Source: Patescibacteria group bacterium
GTDB taxonomy: Bacteria > Patescibacteriota > Gracilibacteria > UBA1369 > JAHJTR01
Direction: 5' to 3'
DNA: 27,463 bases
Assembly: GCA_018829865.1 (NCBI GenBank)
Contig: JAHJTR010000047.1
Span: 1-27,463 of the forward strand
The notes beneath the pieces were generated by a model. It did no database searches and was not told the DNA's origin. It was given only the letters and a program-made list of their open reading frames with translations. A program made the translations under genes and the position numbers. Numbering within the stretch: the stretch's first letter is position 1; each line of letters starts with the position of its first letter. Below, in pieces: positions 8,471-16,562 of the stretch.

Positions 8471-9871
8471 TTAGTTAAAAAATTTCACAGGATTTGCTAT
8501 CTTCCCCTCAATTGCACTTACAGCAACCATAGCCGGGCTCGCCAAATGAGTAATACTCCCCGTACCCTGCCGACCCACAAAATTCCGATTACTAGAACTT
8601 ATACAGCGCATGCCGCCCGGCACTTTATCATCATTCATGCCCAGACACATACTGCATCCCGGCATTCGCCAATCAGCTCCGGCCTCAATAAAAATCTTAT
8701 CCAGTCCCTCATCTTCAGCCTGTTTTTTTACAGCCTCACTCCCCGGAACCAGATAGCACGTCACATTTTCAGCGATTTTTTTCCCCTTCAAAATTTCAGC
8801 CGCCACCCTAAAATCTTCAATTCTCCCGTTGGTACACGACCCAATAAACGCCCAATCAATTTTAGTCCCTTCAATCGGCTCACCTTGTTTAAGCCCCGTA
8901 TACGCAAGAGCCTTCTCCGCCACCAGCCGATGAGTCTTGGGTAACTCCGAAATATTTGGCACATTTTCACCAATCATCATACCTTGCTCAGGATTAGTAC
9001 CCCAAGTAATCATCGGATCAAGTCTATCCAAATCAATCTCAACCTCCAGGTCAAAAGTCGCACCTTCATCGGTCACAAAACTATCCCAATATTGCGCAGC
9101 TCTATCCCATTCTTCGCCACTCGGAGCATGCGGTTTATTTTTTAAATAATCATAAGTAATCTGATCGGGAGCAAAAATCCCGGCCCGAGCACCACATTCA
9201 ATACTCATATTACTAACCGTCATTCGAGCCTCCATACTCATTTTCCTCGCCGCCTCCCCAGCATATTCAATCACATGCCCATTAGCCCCACCAATCCCAA
9301 TTTTAGCAATCAGCGCCAGCGCAGCATCCTTCGCATAAACTCCGGGCTTAAGCGCCCCATTAAAATTTACTCTCATAGTTTTAGGTTTCTTTTGGAGAAT
9401 GCAGCCTGTAGCCAAAACATGACCAACCTCGGTAGTCCCAACCCCAAAAGCCATCGCCCCAAAAGCCCCATGAGTCGCAGTATGGCTATCTCCGCAAACA
9501 ATCGTCATTCCCGGCTGAGTTAACCCCATTTCAGGCCCCACAACATGCACGATTCCCTGTTTGCCACTATTTAAATCCAGCAAAGGAATCCCAAACTCCT
9601 CACAATTATTACGCAAAGTCACAATCTGAGTTTTCGCTTTCTCATCATAAATATTCTCCCGATCTTTCCGGGTCGGTATTGAATGGTCGATTGTCGCAAC
9701 ACAATGCTGCGGCTCAGCAACCTTAATCCCACGCTGCCTCAATTCATCAAAAGCCTGCGCACTGGTAACCTCATGCATCAGCTGCAGATCAATCGCAAAC
9801 ACAGCAGGCTGCCCCTCTTTTTCAGAGACAACATGCAAATCCCAAATTTTTTCAATAATGTTTTTCGCCAT
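8471..9871 (-). CDS. leuC: 3-isopropylmalate dehydratase, large subunit
   Basis: Large, [4Fe-4S]-containing subunit of isopropylmalate isomerase (aconitase superfamily), second step of leucine synthesis. The 466-aa length equals that of typical bacterial LeuC. VCGDSHTATHGAFGAMAFG is the substrate-loop signature; the cluster ligands are the cysteines of IGSCTNGR and of PGCSMCLGMN. The following GGMRCISSSNRNFVGRQG is also conserved. It lies 6 nt before leuD. The 151-nt gap separating it from leuA is filled with REP-like hairpins, the only sizeable spacer inside the cluster. ATG start, no Shine-Dalgarno. Confidence 0.96.
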   Translation of the reverse strand: MAKNIIEKIWDLHVVSEKEGQPAVFAIDLQLMHEVTSAQAFDELRQRGIKVAEPQHCVATIDHSIPTRKDRENIYDEKAKTQIVTLRNNCEEFGIPLLDLNSGKQGIVHVVGPEMGLTQPGMTIVCGDSHTATHGAFGAMAFGVGTTEVGHVLATGCILQKKPKTMRVNFNGALKPGVYAKDAALALIAKIGIGGANGHVIEYAGEAARKMSMEARMTVSNMSIECGARAGIFAPDQITYDYLKNKPHAPSGEEWDRAAQYWDSFVTDEGATFDLEVEIDLDRLDPMITWGTNPEQGMMIGENVPNISELPKTHRLVAEKALAYTGLKQGEPIEGTKIDWAFIGSCTNGRIEDFRVAAEILKGKKIAENVTCYLVPGSEAVKKQAEDEGLDKIFIEAGADWRMPGCSMCLGMNDDKVPGGMRCISSSNRNFVGRQGTGSITHLASPAMVAVSAIEGKIANPVKFFN

Positions 9872-9908
9872 AATTCAGTATATATGTTGAGTAGAACATC
9901 CCTCTTAT

Positions 9909-10009
9909 GTTGGAGCAGGGTTACAGCCTTATGTTGGAGCAGGATTGCATCCTGCTTCTTTCAGTTAGCTGAGTTGGAGCTGAGTTGGAGCAGAGTTGCA
10001 CTCTGCTCC
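9909..10009. repeat. REP-like palindromic repeats between leuA and leuC
   Basis: Three copies of one unit, all in the same orientation. A truncated copy GTTGGAGCAGGGTTACAGCC lies at 9909-9928. A hairpin copy (GGAGCAGGA / TCCTGCTTC) lies at 9936-9958. A perfect hairpin (GGAGCAGAGT-TGC-ACTCTGCTCC) lies at 9987-10009, with an extra GTTGGAGC fragment just before it. The same family occurs at 15884-16055. Being inside the operon, the hairpins could affect messenger stability or expression of leuA relative to leuCD (inference). Confidence 0.8.
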
Positions 10010-10022
10010 TCACCATAAAACC

Positions 10023-11552
10023 CTAAACCCCACTAAGCCCCTCTTCATGCTGCTGCTGAATTCTATATCGATTCACAACATCAATCAACGCATTAGCAAT
10101 AGCAGTAACAGTATCAGTACTGGTCCCTCTCCCCCTAATCTCCACATCATCAATCAACCACCCAATATTCGCATTGGCAATCGCATCTTTTTGTGGCGAA
10201 ATCGCATCAACATTAAACTTAGTCAAAACCCCTTCAAACCCGGTAACTTTAATTATCGCATTATAAACCGCATCAACAGATCCATTCCCCGTAGCCTTCC
10301 CCTCAATAACATCACCCCCAGCCTTAAGTTTAATTGTAGCAGTAGCCTTTTTCCCCGTCTGCGCCTCAACCTTCATCTCCTTAATTGCATAATACATCTC
10401 CTCATTTTTATCCTTCGTAAGCAAAATCAAATCATCATCATAAATATGTTTTTTACCATCAGCCAAATCCTTAAACTTCATCATAAACGCAGCAACATCA
10501 GCTTCCGCAATTTTAATCCCCAATTTATTAAGCCTGTCCAGCACAGCATTTCTACCCGAATGCTTACCCAAAACAAAATTAGTCTCATTCCACCCCACAT
10601 CATCCGGTTTCATTATTTCATAAGTAAATTTATTTTTGAGAAGCCCATGCTGATGAATTCCCGCCTCATGAGCAAACGCATTATCACCCACAATCGCCTT
10701 ATTAATCTGTACATGTTGACCGGTAATAGAGGAGAGCATCCGACTGGTTTTAAGCAAAAGCGGAGTGTTGATACCGGTACGAGCCTTAAAAAGTTCAGGC
10801 CGAGTTTTAATCGCCATCACAACTTCCTCCATTGCCGCATTCCCCGCTCTTTCCCCAATCCCATTAATTGTACATTCAATTTGCCGAGCCCCATTCAACG
10901 CTCCCGATAAACTATTCGCCACAGCCATTCCCAAATCATTATGGCAATGAGTCGAAATTATGCAATTTTTAATCCCGGGAACATTATTATTCAGGTACAA
11001 GATTAAATCACCGAATTCGGCAGGAGATAAATAGCCTACAGTATCAGGAATATTCAATGTATCAGCCCCTGCCTTTATCGCTTCGCTCAATATTTCCACC
11101 AAAAAATCCCGATCAGATCTACCGGCATCTTCCGGCGAAAAATCCACGCGATCACAATGCTTTTTACACTGCCGAATCGCCTCAACAGCTTTTTTAATAG
11201 CCTCATCTCGACTAATTTTTAATTTATATTCCAAATGGATATCACTGGTAGCAATAAAAACATGAATTCGAGGCTTCTTGGCTTTTTCAGTAGCCATTAA
11301 AGCCGCATCAATATCCCCCGAATGGCAACGAGCAAGCCCACAAACCTCAGTAGTCTTAAGCGACTTGGCAATTGACTCCACAGCCTCAAAATCATCACGG
11401 CTAGCAACAGGAAACCCCGCCTCAATCACATCCACTCCCAGCAATTCCAACTGATGCGCAAACCCCAACTTCTCCTCTTTATTCATCGAAAACCCCGGAG
11501 CTTGTTCGCCGTCACGCAAAGTAGTGTCAAAAATTTTAATTTTATCGGTCAC
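10023..11552 (-). CDS. leuA: 2-isopropylmalate synthase
   Basis: Condenses acetyl-CoA and 2-oxoisovalerate, the committed and usually leucine-inhibited step of the pathway. The 509-aa protein has the DRE-TIM barrel with FDTTLRDGEQAPGFSM at the N-terminus, STHCHNDLGMAVANS (metal-binding HxH) and GIGERAGNAAMEEVV, plus HEAGIHQHGLLKN. The C-terminal ~130 residues, including GNGSVDAVYNAI, form the LeuA regulatory domain, so feedback inhibition by leucine is likely. The start codon is GTG (11550-11552), unlike the ATG of its neighbours. It is the first gene of the leu/met cluster and has a promoter about 30 nt upstream. Homocitrate and citramalate synthases are close relatives, but the linked leuBCD favour LeuA. 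Confidence 0.95.
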   Translation of the reverse strand: MTDKIKIFDTTLRDGEQAPGFSMNKEEKLGFAHQLELLGVDVIEAGFPVASRDDFEAVESIAKSLKTTEVCGLARCHSGDIDAALMATEKAKKPRIHVFIATSDIHLEYKLKISRDEAIKKAVEAIRQCKKHCDRVDFSPEDAGRSDRDFLVEILSEAIKAGADTLNIPDTVGYLSPAEFGDLILYLNNNVPGIKNCIISTHCHNDLGMAVANSLSGALNGARQIECTINGIGERAGNAAMEEVVMAIKTRPELFKARTGINTPLLLKTSRMLSSITGQHVQINKAIVGDNAFAHEAGIHQHGLLKNKFTYEIMKPDDVGWNETNFVLGKHSGRNAVLDRLNKLGIKIAEADVAAFMMKFKDLADGKKHIYDDDLILLTKDKNEEMYYAIKEMKVEAQTGKKATATIKLKAGGDVIEGKATGNGSVDAVYNAIIKVTGFEGVLTKFNVDAISPQKDAIANANIGWLIDDVEIRGRGTSTDTVTAIANALIDVVNRYRIQQQHEEGLSGV

Positions 11553-11583
11553 AATTTAATATTTAGAGAAAAAACGCTTGCTC

Positions 11584-11612
11584 ACTATACAAAATATGGC
11601 TGCCCGTCGCAA
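11584..11612 (-). promoter_or_regulatory. Putative promoter of the leu/met operon
   Basis: On the minus strand TTGCGA (11607-11612) is separated by 17 nt from TATAGT (11584-11589). Transcription would start near 11577, leaving only about 25 nt of leader, too short for a T-box or a leader-peptide attenuator. A GCCC/GGGC dyad overlaps the -35 region and could be an operator. Confidence 0.5.
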
Positions 11613-11693
11613 TGGGCAAAAATTTCGCATTAGCACATACACAAATTCTTAGCCTCAAATCCCCTAAAAATCTTCATCAACAAAATTAGCTGA

Positions 11694-12635
11694 TTATTCC
11701 TTTGGATTCGCAGCATCAAGATACTCATTTGTATCTGATATCCTTTGTTCTCCATCAATGCCAATACCGTCTAAAAATGATTTAACGCTGGCTCTTGGGA
11801 GCCCTCGCTCAGATAATGGTTTTGAAAATAGAGAAAATGAAACGGTATTTCTATCCCCTTCGTTTTGTTTTCCACAAAAAACAGCTTTATCCCTTAAATA
11901 ATTCAAAAATTTATAAAAAATTCTCAGATCTTCGATAATCAAACAAGCCAAATATTCAGGAGTGCAAAGCTTTTTTGTTGATGGATTTTTAGACATAAGT
12001 TCCTGATAAAAACAAATTTTGTTATTTATAACTTCTCTCATCCCTTCCGAAAGCGCAGGAAAGATATTATTGAAGTTAGTCGTATTAGGATTATTTTTAG
12101 AATTAATTACTCTTCTAATAATAGTCACATCAGCTTCTGTAATTTCAGTAATGCCATGAAAAGAATTAAGCCTTTCAATATCTCCCGGGGAAAATTGTTG
12201 TGATAACACTGCTGTTTCTGATCTGATTATCGGCATTAATGAATTAAAAGCATAAACTATTGCAGTCTGTGGTCTGTCATATTTTTCCTCTTTATCGGTA
12301 GTCAATACTGAACAAAGAAAATTATTATTTTCAGATCTATCGTCAAGCAATGACAATAACCATAACAAATCTTCAAGAGTTTTTAAATTATTTGTTTTAT
12401 TAGCTGTTAAACCGGCCACAAAATATTCAGGAATTTGAGTTGGTAGCCCATAATGGGCAGCCAAATCAAATAAATATTTAATCCAATCTTGATCAATTTT
12501 TGATTTAATACCATCTTTTGTTGAACAACGGGCATAATCTTGGATTTCTTCTTTAAGAGCTTTAATAAACCGCTCAAACTGTTCAACTATTTCATTTTTT
12601 TCTTCAGGAATTGCTCCTCGATCTAAATTAGACAT
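11694..12635 (-). CDS. Hypothetical protein, 313 aa
   Basis: I do not recognise this protein. It appears soluble and mainly helical: no signal peptide or convincing membrane span, many acidic residues at the N-terminus (MSNLDRGAIPEEKNEIVEQF), hydrophobic helices near LEDLLWLLSLLDD and EYLACLIIEDLRIFYKFLNY, and a charged C-terminal tail. The few cysteines are scattered and do not form a metal motif. It is transcribed alone from a near-consensus promoter and is divergent from the aminotransferase gene 144 nt away. The codon usage and AT content resemble the surrounding genes, so it looks real. A lineage-specific protein is most likely; no function is proposed. Confidence 0.75.
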   Translation of the reverse strand: MSNLDRGAIPEEKNEIVEQFERFIKALKEEIQDYARCSTKDGIKSKIDQDWIKYLFDLAAHYGLPTQIPEYFVAGLTANKTNNLKTLEDLLWLLSLLDDRSENNNFLCSVLTTDKEEKYDRPQTAIVYAFNSLMPIIRSETAVLSQQFSPGDIERLNSFHGITEITEADVTIIRRVINSKNNPNTTNFNNIFPALSEGMREVINNKICFYQELMSKNPSTKKLCTPEYLACLIIEDLRIFYKFLNYLRDKAVFCGKQNEGDRNTVSFSLFSKPLSERGLPRASVKSFLDGIGIDGEQRISDTNEYLDAANPKE

Positions 12636-12661
12636 AAAAATAAATTAAATATTAAGCCAAA

Positions 12662-12690
12662 ATTATGCAATATAAAATAAGAACTGTCAA
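12662..12690 (-). promoter_or_regulatory. Strong promoter of the 313-aa hypothetical gene
   Basis: On the minus strand TTGACA (12685-12690), a 17-nt spacer and CATAAT (12662-12667) make a near-perfect sigma-70-type promoter. Transcription would start about 20 nt before the ATG at 12635. Confidence 0.65.
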
Positions 12691-12708
12691 TAGCATAAAT
12701 CATTAATA

Positions 12709-12737
12709 TTGAAATATCATCATTTCAAGCATATTCT
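12709..12737 (+). promoter_or_regulatory. Putative promoter of the aminotransferase gene
   Basis: TTGAAA (12709-12714), 17 nt, TATTCT (12732-12737), with the ATG at 12780. It is divergent from, and does not overlap, the promoter at 12662-12690. Confidence 0.4.
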
Positions 12738-12779
12738 GAAACCACAATAACAAAAAAATTACAGAATAAACTCAAAAAT

Positions 12780-14102
12780 ATGCAAAACACTAACCCTCAG
12801 GCGCAAGCCCTAAACGAAAAACTCAAAGAGATTAGCCCTACATGCTACGCTCTTCTTTCTCAAAAAGGACTAAAAAGCTTTTTTCCTAAAAAGGGGATTT
12901 TATCGCAAACAGCTGATGCCAAAGGCAAAAAGTACGATGCCACAATCGGCGTCGCCAATGAAGAAGACGGCTCTATTATGTATTTAAAGAGCGTTCAGCA
13001 AAATCTTAATCTCGATCCCAAAGATACCTATGCCTACGCGCCAAGCTACGGCCGCAAGGATTTGCGCGAAAAGTGGCAAAATATGATTTTGAGCAAAAAT
13101 CCATCTTTGCAGCAATTGCAGAGCGAAGCGCAAGAAATGCCGATCAGTATGCCGTTAGTTACAAATGCCCTAACACATGCCATAAGTATCATCGGCCAAG
13201 TTTTTCTTAATCCGGGCGACCAAGTAATTTCACCGGATCTTTATTGGGGTAACTACAATTTAATTTTGGGTAATGGATGCGATGCAACTCTCACAACTTT
13301 CAAAACATTCAAAAATAACAAGTTCAATATTGAAGGATTGAAAGAAAAGCTGAACGAGCCTGGAGATAAAAAAATCGTTATTCTCAATTTTCCAAATAAT
13401 CCAACAGGCTATACGCCCCTTAATGAAGAGGTTAATGATATTGTTGAAGCCCTAAAAAATACCGCCGAAAATGGCAAAAATATCATAGCAATCATTGATG
13501 ACGCATATTTTGGTTTGGTTTATGAAGAAGGAGTATTCACCGAATCGATTTTTAGCGCTCTAGCCAATGCCCATGAAAATATCCTGGCCATCAAAGCAGA
13601 CGGAGCCACCAAAGAAGACTACGTTTGGGGCTTCAGAGTCGGCTTTATCACATATGGCATTAAAGGTGGTAACGAAGAAATCTACAAAATTCTGGAAGAA
13701 AAAACCGCCGGAGCAGTTAGAGGCAATATCTCAAATGTATCGAATTTAGCGCAGAGCCTACTCCTCAAGGCCTATGAATCTCCTGATTACAATAATGAAA
13801 AGCAAGAAAAGTTCGAAATATTAAAAAAACGTTATCAAAAAGTTAAAGAAGTATTAAAAACCCACCCCGAATACAAAGACCACTTTGCGCAAATCCCTTA
13901 TAATTCCGGCTATTTCATGTGCGTAGAGCTAAATAAACTGGATGCCGAAGAAATGAGGCAACATCTACTAAAAAAATATGAAACGGGAATAATAGCGATT
14001 GGAGATAATGTTATCCGAGTAGCTTATTCCGGTCTGCCACTCAATCTAATTGAAGAACTATTTGAAAATATTTATAATGCATGCCGAGATTTATCTTCAT
14101 AA
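12780..14102 (+). CDS. Class I/II pyridoxal-phosphate aminotransferase
   Basis: Fold-type I aminotransferase of 440 aa. Visible motifs are NFPNNPTGYTP (the conserved Asn that contacts PLP), IIDDAYFGLVYEE (Asp and Tyr of the cofactor site), and DGATKEDYVWGFRVGF, whose Lys (about K278) should form the Schiff base and whose final Arg is the substrate-carboxylate arginine region. NALTHAISIIGQVFLNPGDQV is the usual segment before the large domain. The DG-TKE-FVWGFRVGF pattern suggests an aspartate/alanine/aromatic-type enzyme, but the amino donor cannot be fixed from sequence. It could supply the last transamination of leucine synthesis, or link glutamate (GDH) to oxaloacetate (PEPCK). No Shine-Dalgarno before the ATG. 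Confidence 0.88.
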   Translation: MQNTNPQAQALNEKLKEISPTCYALLSQKGLKSFFPKKGILSQTADAKGKKYDATIGVANEEDGSIMYLKSVQQNLNLDPKDTYAYAPSYGRKDLREKWQNMILSKNPSLQQLQSEAQEMPISMPLVTNALTHAISIIGQVFLNPGDQVISPDLYWGNYNLILGNGCDATLTTFKTFKNNKFNIEGLKEKLNEPGDKKIVILNFPNNPTGYTPLNEEVNDIVEALKNTAENGKNIIAIIDDAYFGLVYEEGVFTESIFSALANAHENILAIKADGATKEDYVWGFRVGFITYGIKGGNEEIYKILEEKTAGAVRGNISNVSNLAQSLLLKAYESPDYNNEKQEKFEILKKRYQKVKEVLKTHPEYKDHFAQIPYNSGYFMCVELNKLDAEEMRQHLLKKYETGIIAIGDNVIRVAYSGLPLNLIEELFENIYNACRDLSS

Positions 14103-14192
14103 ATTATTAATCAAAAAAAAGCATCTAATAAGGATTTCTTGCCTTTTAAACTCCTAACTATAACCAGAAAAATATTAATTTAATACTAAATT

Positions 14193-15845
14193 ATGGAATC
14201 AACAACTCCCCCCGCACAATCCGGTAGTTCAAATGCCGCGAATCCTGTTACCTCTCCCCTGCAAGACCCACCAAGAACCGTTAGATCCGCGCAGATACTC
14301 GATGTAACAAACGAAAAGGTCTATTTTAACCTCCTTCCGACAGAATTGACTAAATTAGCTATAGAGCGCGGAGAGGGAGCAATAAGCAAAATGGGGGCTC
14401 TAACCATCAAAACTGGTGAATATACTGGTCGCTCACCAAACGATAGATTTATCGTAGAAACGGCTGACATAAAGGATAAAGTGAACTGGGGTAAGGTTAA
14501 TGTCGGTATTTCCGAAGCAAATTACGATAAGCTTTACGGTAAAATTACGAAATCATTATCCGCTAAAAAAGAATTATTTGTCTGTGACGGTTTCGCAGGC
14601 GCCGATCCTGAAAGTCGCATCAAGGTGCGCGTTATTAACAACACCGCAACCAGAAATCTCTTCATTTATAATCTGATGATCCGTCCGACTGAAGAAGAGT
14701 TAAAAACTTTCCAGCCGGATTTAACTATCATGGTTGATACCGAATGCAAGGCGGATCCGAATACAGATGGCACAAATTCAGAAGCATTTGTGGTTCTCAA
14801 TTTCAGCAAAAAGACAATTCTTATTGGCACAACCGGATATTGTGGCGAAATAAAAAAATCGATTTTCACCTACATGAACTATTATTTACCCGAAAAAGAT
14901 GAGCTACCCATGCATTGTTCGGCAAATCAGGGAAAAGGGGGAGACACTGCACTATTTTTTGGCTTGTCAGGTACCGGCAAAACCACTCTTTCAACAGATC
15001 CAAATCGTTTTTTAATCGGAGATGATGAGCATGGTTGGAATGCAAATGGAATTTTTAATTTTGAAGGAGGAAGTTACGCCAAGTGTATCAATTTAGATCC
15101 TAAGGCGGAGCCACTTATTTATAATGCAATTAAAGAAGGGTCGGTTGTAGAGAACGTTGTCATGGATCCCGAAACCAAAGAATACGATTTTGCAGACGCC
15201 TCATTAGCGGAGAATTCACGCGTCGGCTTCCCGATTGAGCACATCCCCGGAGCAATCACCTCGGGAATGGGCCAGCACCCGCGCACAATCATTTTTTTAA
15301 CCGCCGACGCATTCGGAGTACTACCTCCGGTAGCGCGTTTAAGCTGCGAGGGAGCCATGTATCATTTTATGTCCGGTTATACGAGTAAATTGGCCGGTAC
15401 GGAGCGCGGAATAAAAGAACCCCAAGCAGCATTCTCGTCTTTTTTCGGTGAACCTTTCATGCCCCAAAAACCTGTAGTTTACGCAGATCTCCTAAAAAAA
15501 TACATCACAACATTCGGCTGTAACGTATTTTTAATCAACACCGGCTGGTGCGGTGGCCCCTACGGAATTGGCAAAAGAATAAGCATCAAAGACACCCGTG
15601 CCATAGTAACAGCAACCCTAAATGGCAAAATCGACGGCGTAAGCTACAGAATCGACGATGTCTTTAATCTAGCTGTACCCGAAACGTGCCCCGATGTAGA
15701 CGATAAAATCCTAAGCCCAAGAAACACCTGGCAAGACAAAGATGCCTACGACAAACAAGCGCAGCAGTTAGCCCAAATGTTCAAAGATAATTTCGCAAAT
15801 TTCAAAGATATTCCTCAGGATATCAAAGATGCCGGCCCAAAATAA
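14193..15845 (+). CDS. pckA: Phosphoenolpyruvate carboxykinase (ATP)
   Basis: Interconverts oxaloacetate + ATP and PEP + CO2 + ADP, linking amino-acid carbon to gluconeogenesis. The 550-aa protein has TGRSPNDRFIV (substrate Arg), MHCSANQG, the kinase-1a P-loop GLSGTGKT (257-264), the metal-binding DDEHGW, GGSYAKCINL and the C-terminal NTGWCGGPYGIGKRISIKDT. The ATP-type P-loop and length exclude the GTP-dependent family. About 30 N-terminal residues rich in Pro, Ser and Thr precede the conserved start of the fold and may be a disordered extension; a later start is possible. It lies 90 nt after the aminotransferase and could share its transcript. REP-like hairpins follow it. Confidence 0.95.
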   Translation: MESTTPPAQSGSSNAANPVTSPLQDPPRTVRSAQILDVTNEKVYFNLLPTELTKLAIERGEGAISKMGALTIKTGEYTGRSPNDRFIVETADIKDKVNWGKVNVGISEANYDKLYGKITKSLSAKKELFVCDGFAGADPESRIKVRVINNTATRNLFIYNLMIRPTEEELKTFQPDLTIMVDTECKADPNTDGTNSEAFVVLNFSKKTILIGTTGYCGEIKKSIFTYMNYYLPEKDELPMHCSANQGKGGDTALFFGLSGTGKTTLSTDPNRFLIGDDEHGWNANGIFNFEGGSYAKCINLDPKAEPLIYNAIKEGSVVENVVMDPETKEYDFADASLAENSRVGFPIEHIPGAITSGMGQHPRTIIFLTADAFGVLPPVARLSCEGAMYHFMSGYTSKLAGTERGIKEPQAAFSSFFGEPFMPQKPVVYADLLKKYITTFGCNVFLINTGWCGGPYGIGKRISIKDTRAIVTATLNGKIDGVSYRIDDVFNLAVPETCPDVDDKILSPRNTWQDKDAYDKQAQQLAQMFKDNFANFKDIPQDIKDAGPK

Positions 15846-15883
15846 ATTGTTTTAAATAGAAGCCGGAACTGTTTGCCTCGCCA

Positions 15884-16066
15884 CCGTTGGAGCAGGGCAC
15901 CACCCGTTGGAGCAGGGCACCACCCGTTGGAGCGGAGTTGTACTACCCGTTGGAGCGGAGTTGTACTCCGCTCCTTTCCATTACCGTCGGAGCAGGGCTA
16001 CAGCCCTGCTCCTCCCCCAGCTTCCCCTTGTTGGAGCAGGATTGCATCCTGCTCCTCCCCCAGCTT
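15884..16066. repeat. Cluster of REP-like palindromes and 20-bp tandem repeats
   Basis: Most of the 398-nt spacer between pckA and tRNA-Ser. Two perfect 20-bp copies beginning CCGTTGGAGCAGGG lie at 15884-15903 and 15904-15923, followed by diverged units at 15924 and 15947. Three are full hairpins: GGAGCGGAGT-TGT-ACTCCGCTCC (15952-15974), GGAGCAGGGCT-AC-AGCCCTGCTCC (15989-16012) and GGAGCAGGA-TTGCA-TCCTGCTCC (16033-16055). The last two are each followed by the same CTCCCCCAGCTT tail. The arms covary (GCGGAGT/ACTCCGC, GCAGGGCT/AGCCCTGC), as expected for selected or mobile hairpins. The unit matches 9909-10009. From 16067 to 16243 I see nothing recognisable. Confidence 0.85.
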
Positions 16067-16243
16067 TTAAATCCAAACTCAAACCAACAAACACATCAAG
16101 AATTCAAAAACAGCTAATACATCGCTATAAATTATTAATTACAGTTTTTTGAAAGCTTTACCTAGACTTTATAACCCGTTTTTTGTATATTTTGATAGCT
16201 TTCGACCAAAAGCTACTGATAAGAAATCAAAAACTATCATCAC

Positions 16244-16335
16244 GGAGAGGTGCCAGAGTGGTCGAACGGGGCTCCCTGCTAAGGAGTTAGCTTGAGCAAT
16301 CGGGCTCGAGGGTTCGAATCCCTCCCTCTCCGCCA
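16244..16335 (+). tRNA. tRNA-Ser (anticodon GCU)
   Basis: 92 nt including an encoded CCA end. The acceptor GGAGAGG (16244-16250) pairs with CCTCTCC (16325-16331), then G and CCA. The anticodon loop CTGCTAA gives GCU, reading AGC/AGU. A long variable arm follows and the T arm is GAGGG-TTCGAAT-CCCTC, as expected of a class II serine tRNA. Confidence 0.97.
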
Positions 16336-16338
16336 GCA

Positions 16339-16486
16339 GTGAAAATTTCTCCGAAATTTTCACCCCTCGCCCCAAAGGCGAAATAGGCCGCTTTAAACAT
16401 TTGCGCAGCAAATATCCCTATCCCAAAACCTCGCCCCAAAGGCGAAATAGGCCGCTTTAAACATTTGCGCAGCAAATATCCCTATC
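16339..16486. repeat. Hairpin plus perfect 58-bp direct repeat downstream of tRNA-Ser(GCU)
   Basis: GTGAAAATTT (16339-16348) and AAATTTTCAC (16354-16363) form a perfect hairpin just 3 nt past the tRNA; it could process or terminate the transcript. Two identical 58-nt copies follow (16365-16422 and 16429-16486), separated by 6 nt. Each copy contains two small hairpins, CGCC-CCAAA-GGCG and ATTTGC-GCA-GCAAAT. No reading frame runs sensibly through them. A recent duplication of a structured unit is the simplest reading. Confidence 0.85.
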
Positions 16487-16509
16487 AAAAAATACATCAC
16501 ACATCCCAA

Positions 16510-16537
16510 TTGACAATCAATTCTACCTTGTTAATAT
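16510..16537 (+). promoter_or_regulatory. Putative promoter of the 165-aa membrane protein gene
   Basis: TTGACA (16510-16515), 16-nt spacer, TAATAT (16532-16537), with the ATG at 16563. Confidence 0.5.
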
Positions 16538-16562
16538 ACATACAAACATATAAACAAAAAAA

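Noticed and set aside
9996..10910. 304-codon plus-strand ORF opposite leuA
   Set aside because: It is a shadow of leuA, with biased Ile/Asn/Ser content and no family resemblance, while leuA is complete on the other strand.
11553..11693. T-box or leader-peptide attenuator before leuA
   Set aside because: The likely promoter leaves only about 25 nt of leader, and no T-box sequence or run of leucine codons is visible.
15884..16066. CRISPR array
   Set aside because: The units are self-complementary, differ from each other, have no regular unique spacers, and no cas gene is nearby.
15873..16152. Three overlapping plus-strand ORFs after pckA
   Set aside because: They are repetitive peptides (WSRAPPVGA-like) generated by the palindromic repeats.
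16169..16475. Minus-strand ORFs covering tRNA-Ser(GCU) and the 58-bp repeats
   Set aside because: They are translations of a tRNA complement (the familiar GGIRTLEP-type false protein) and of repeats.
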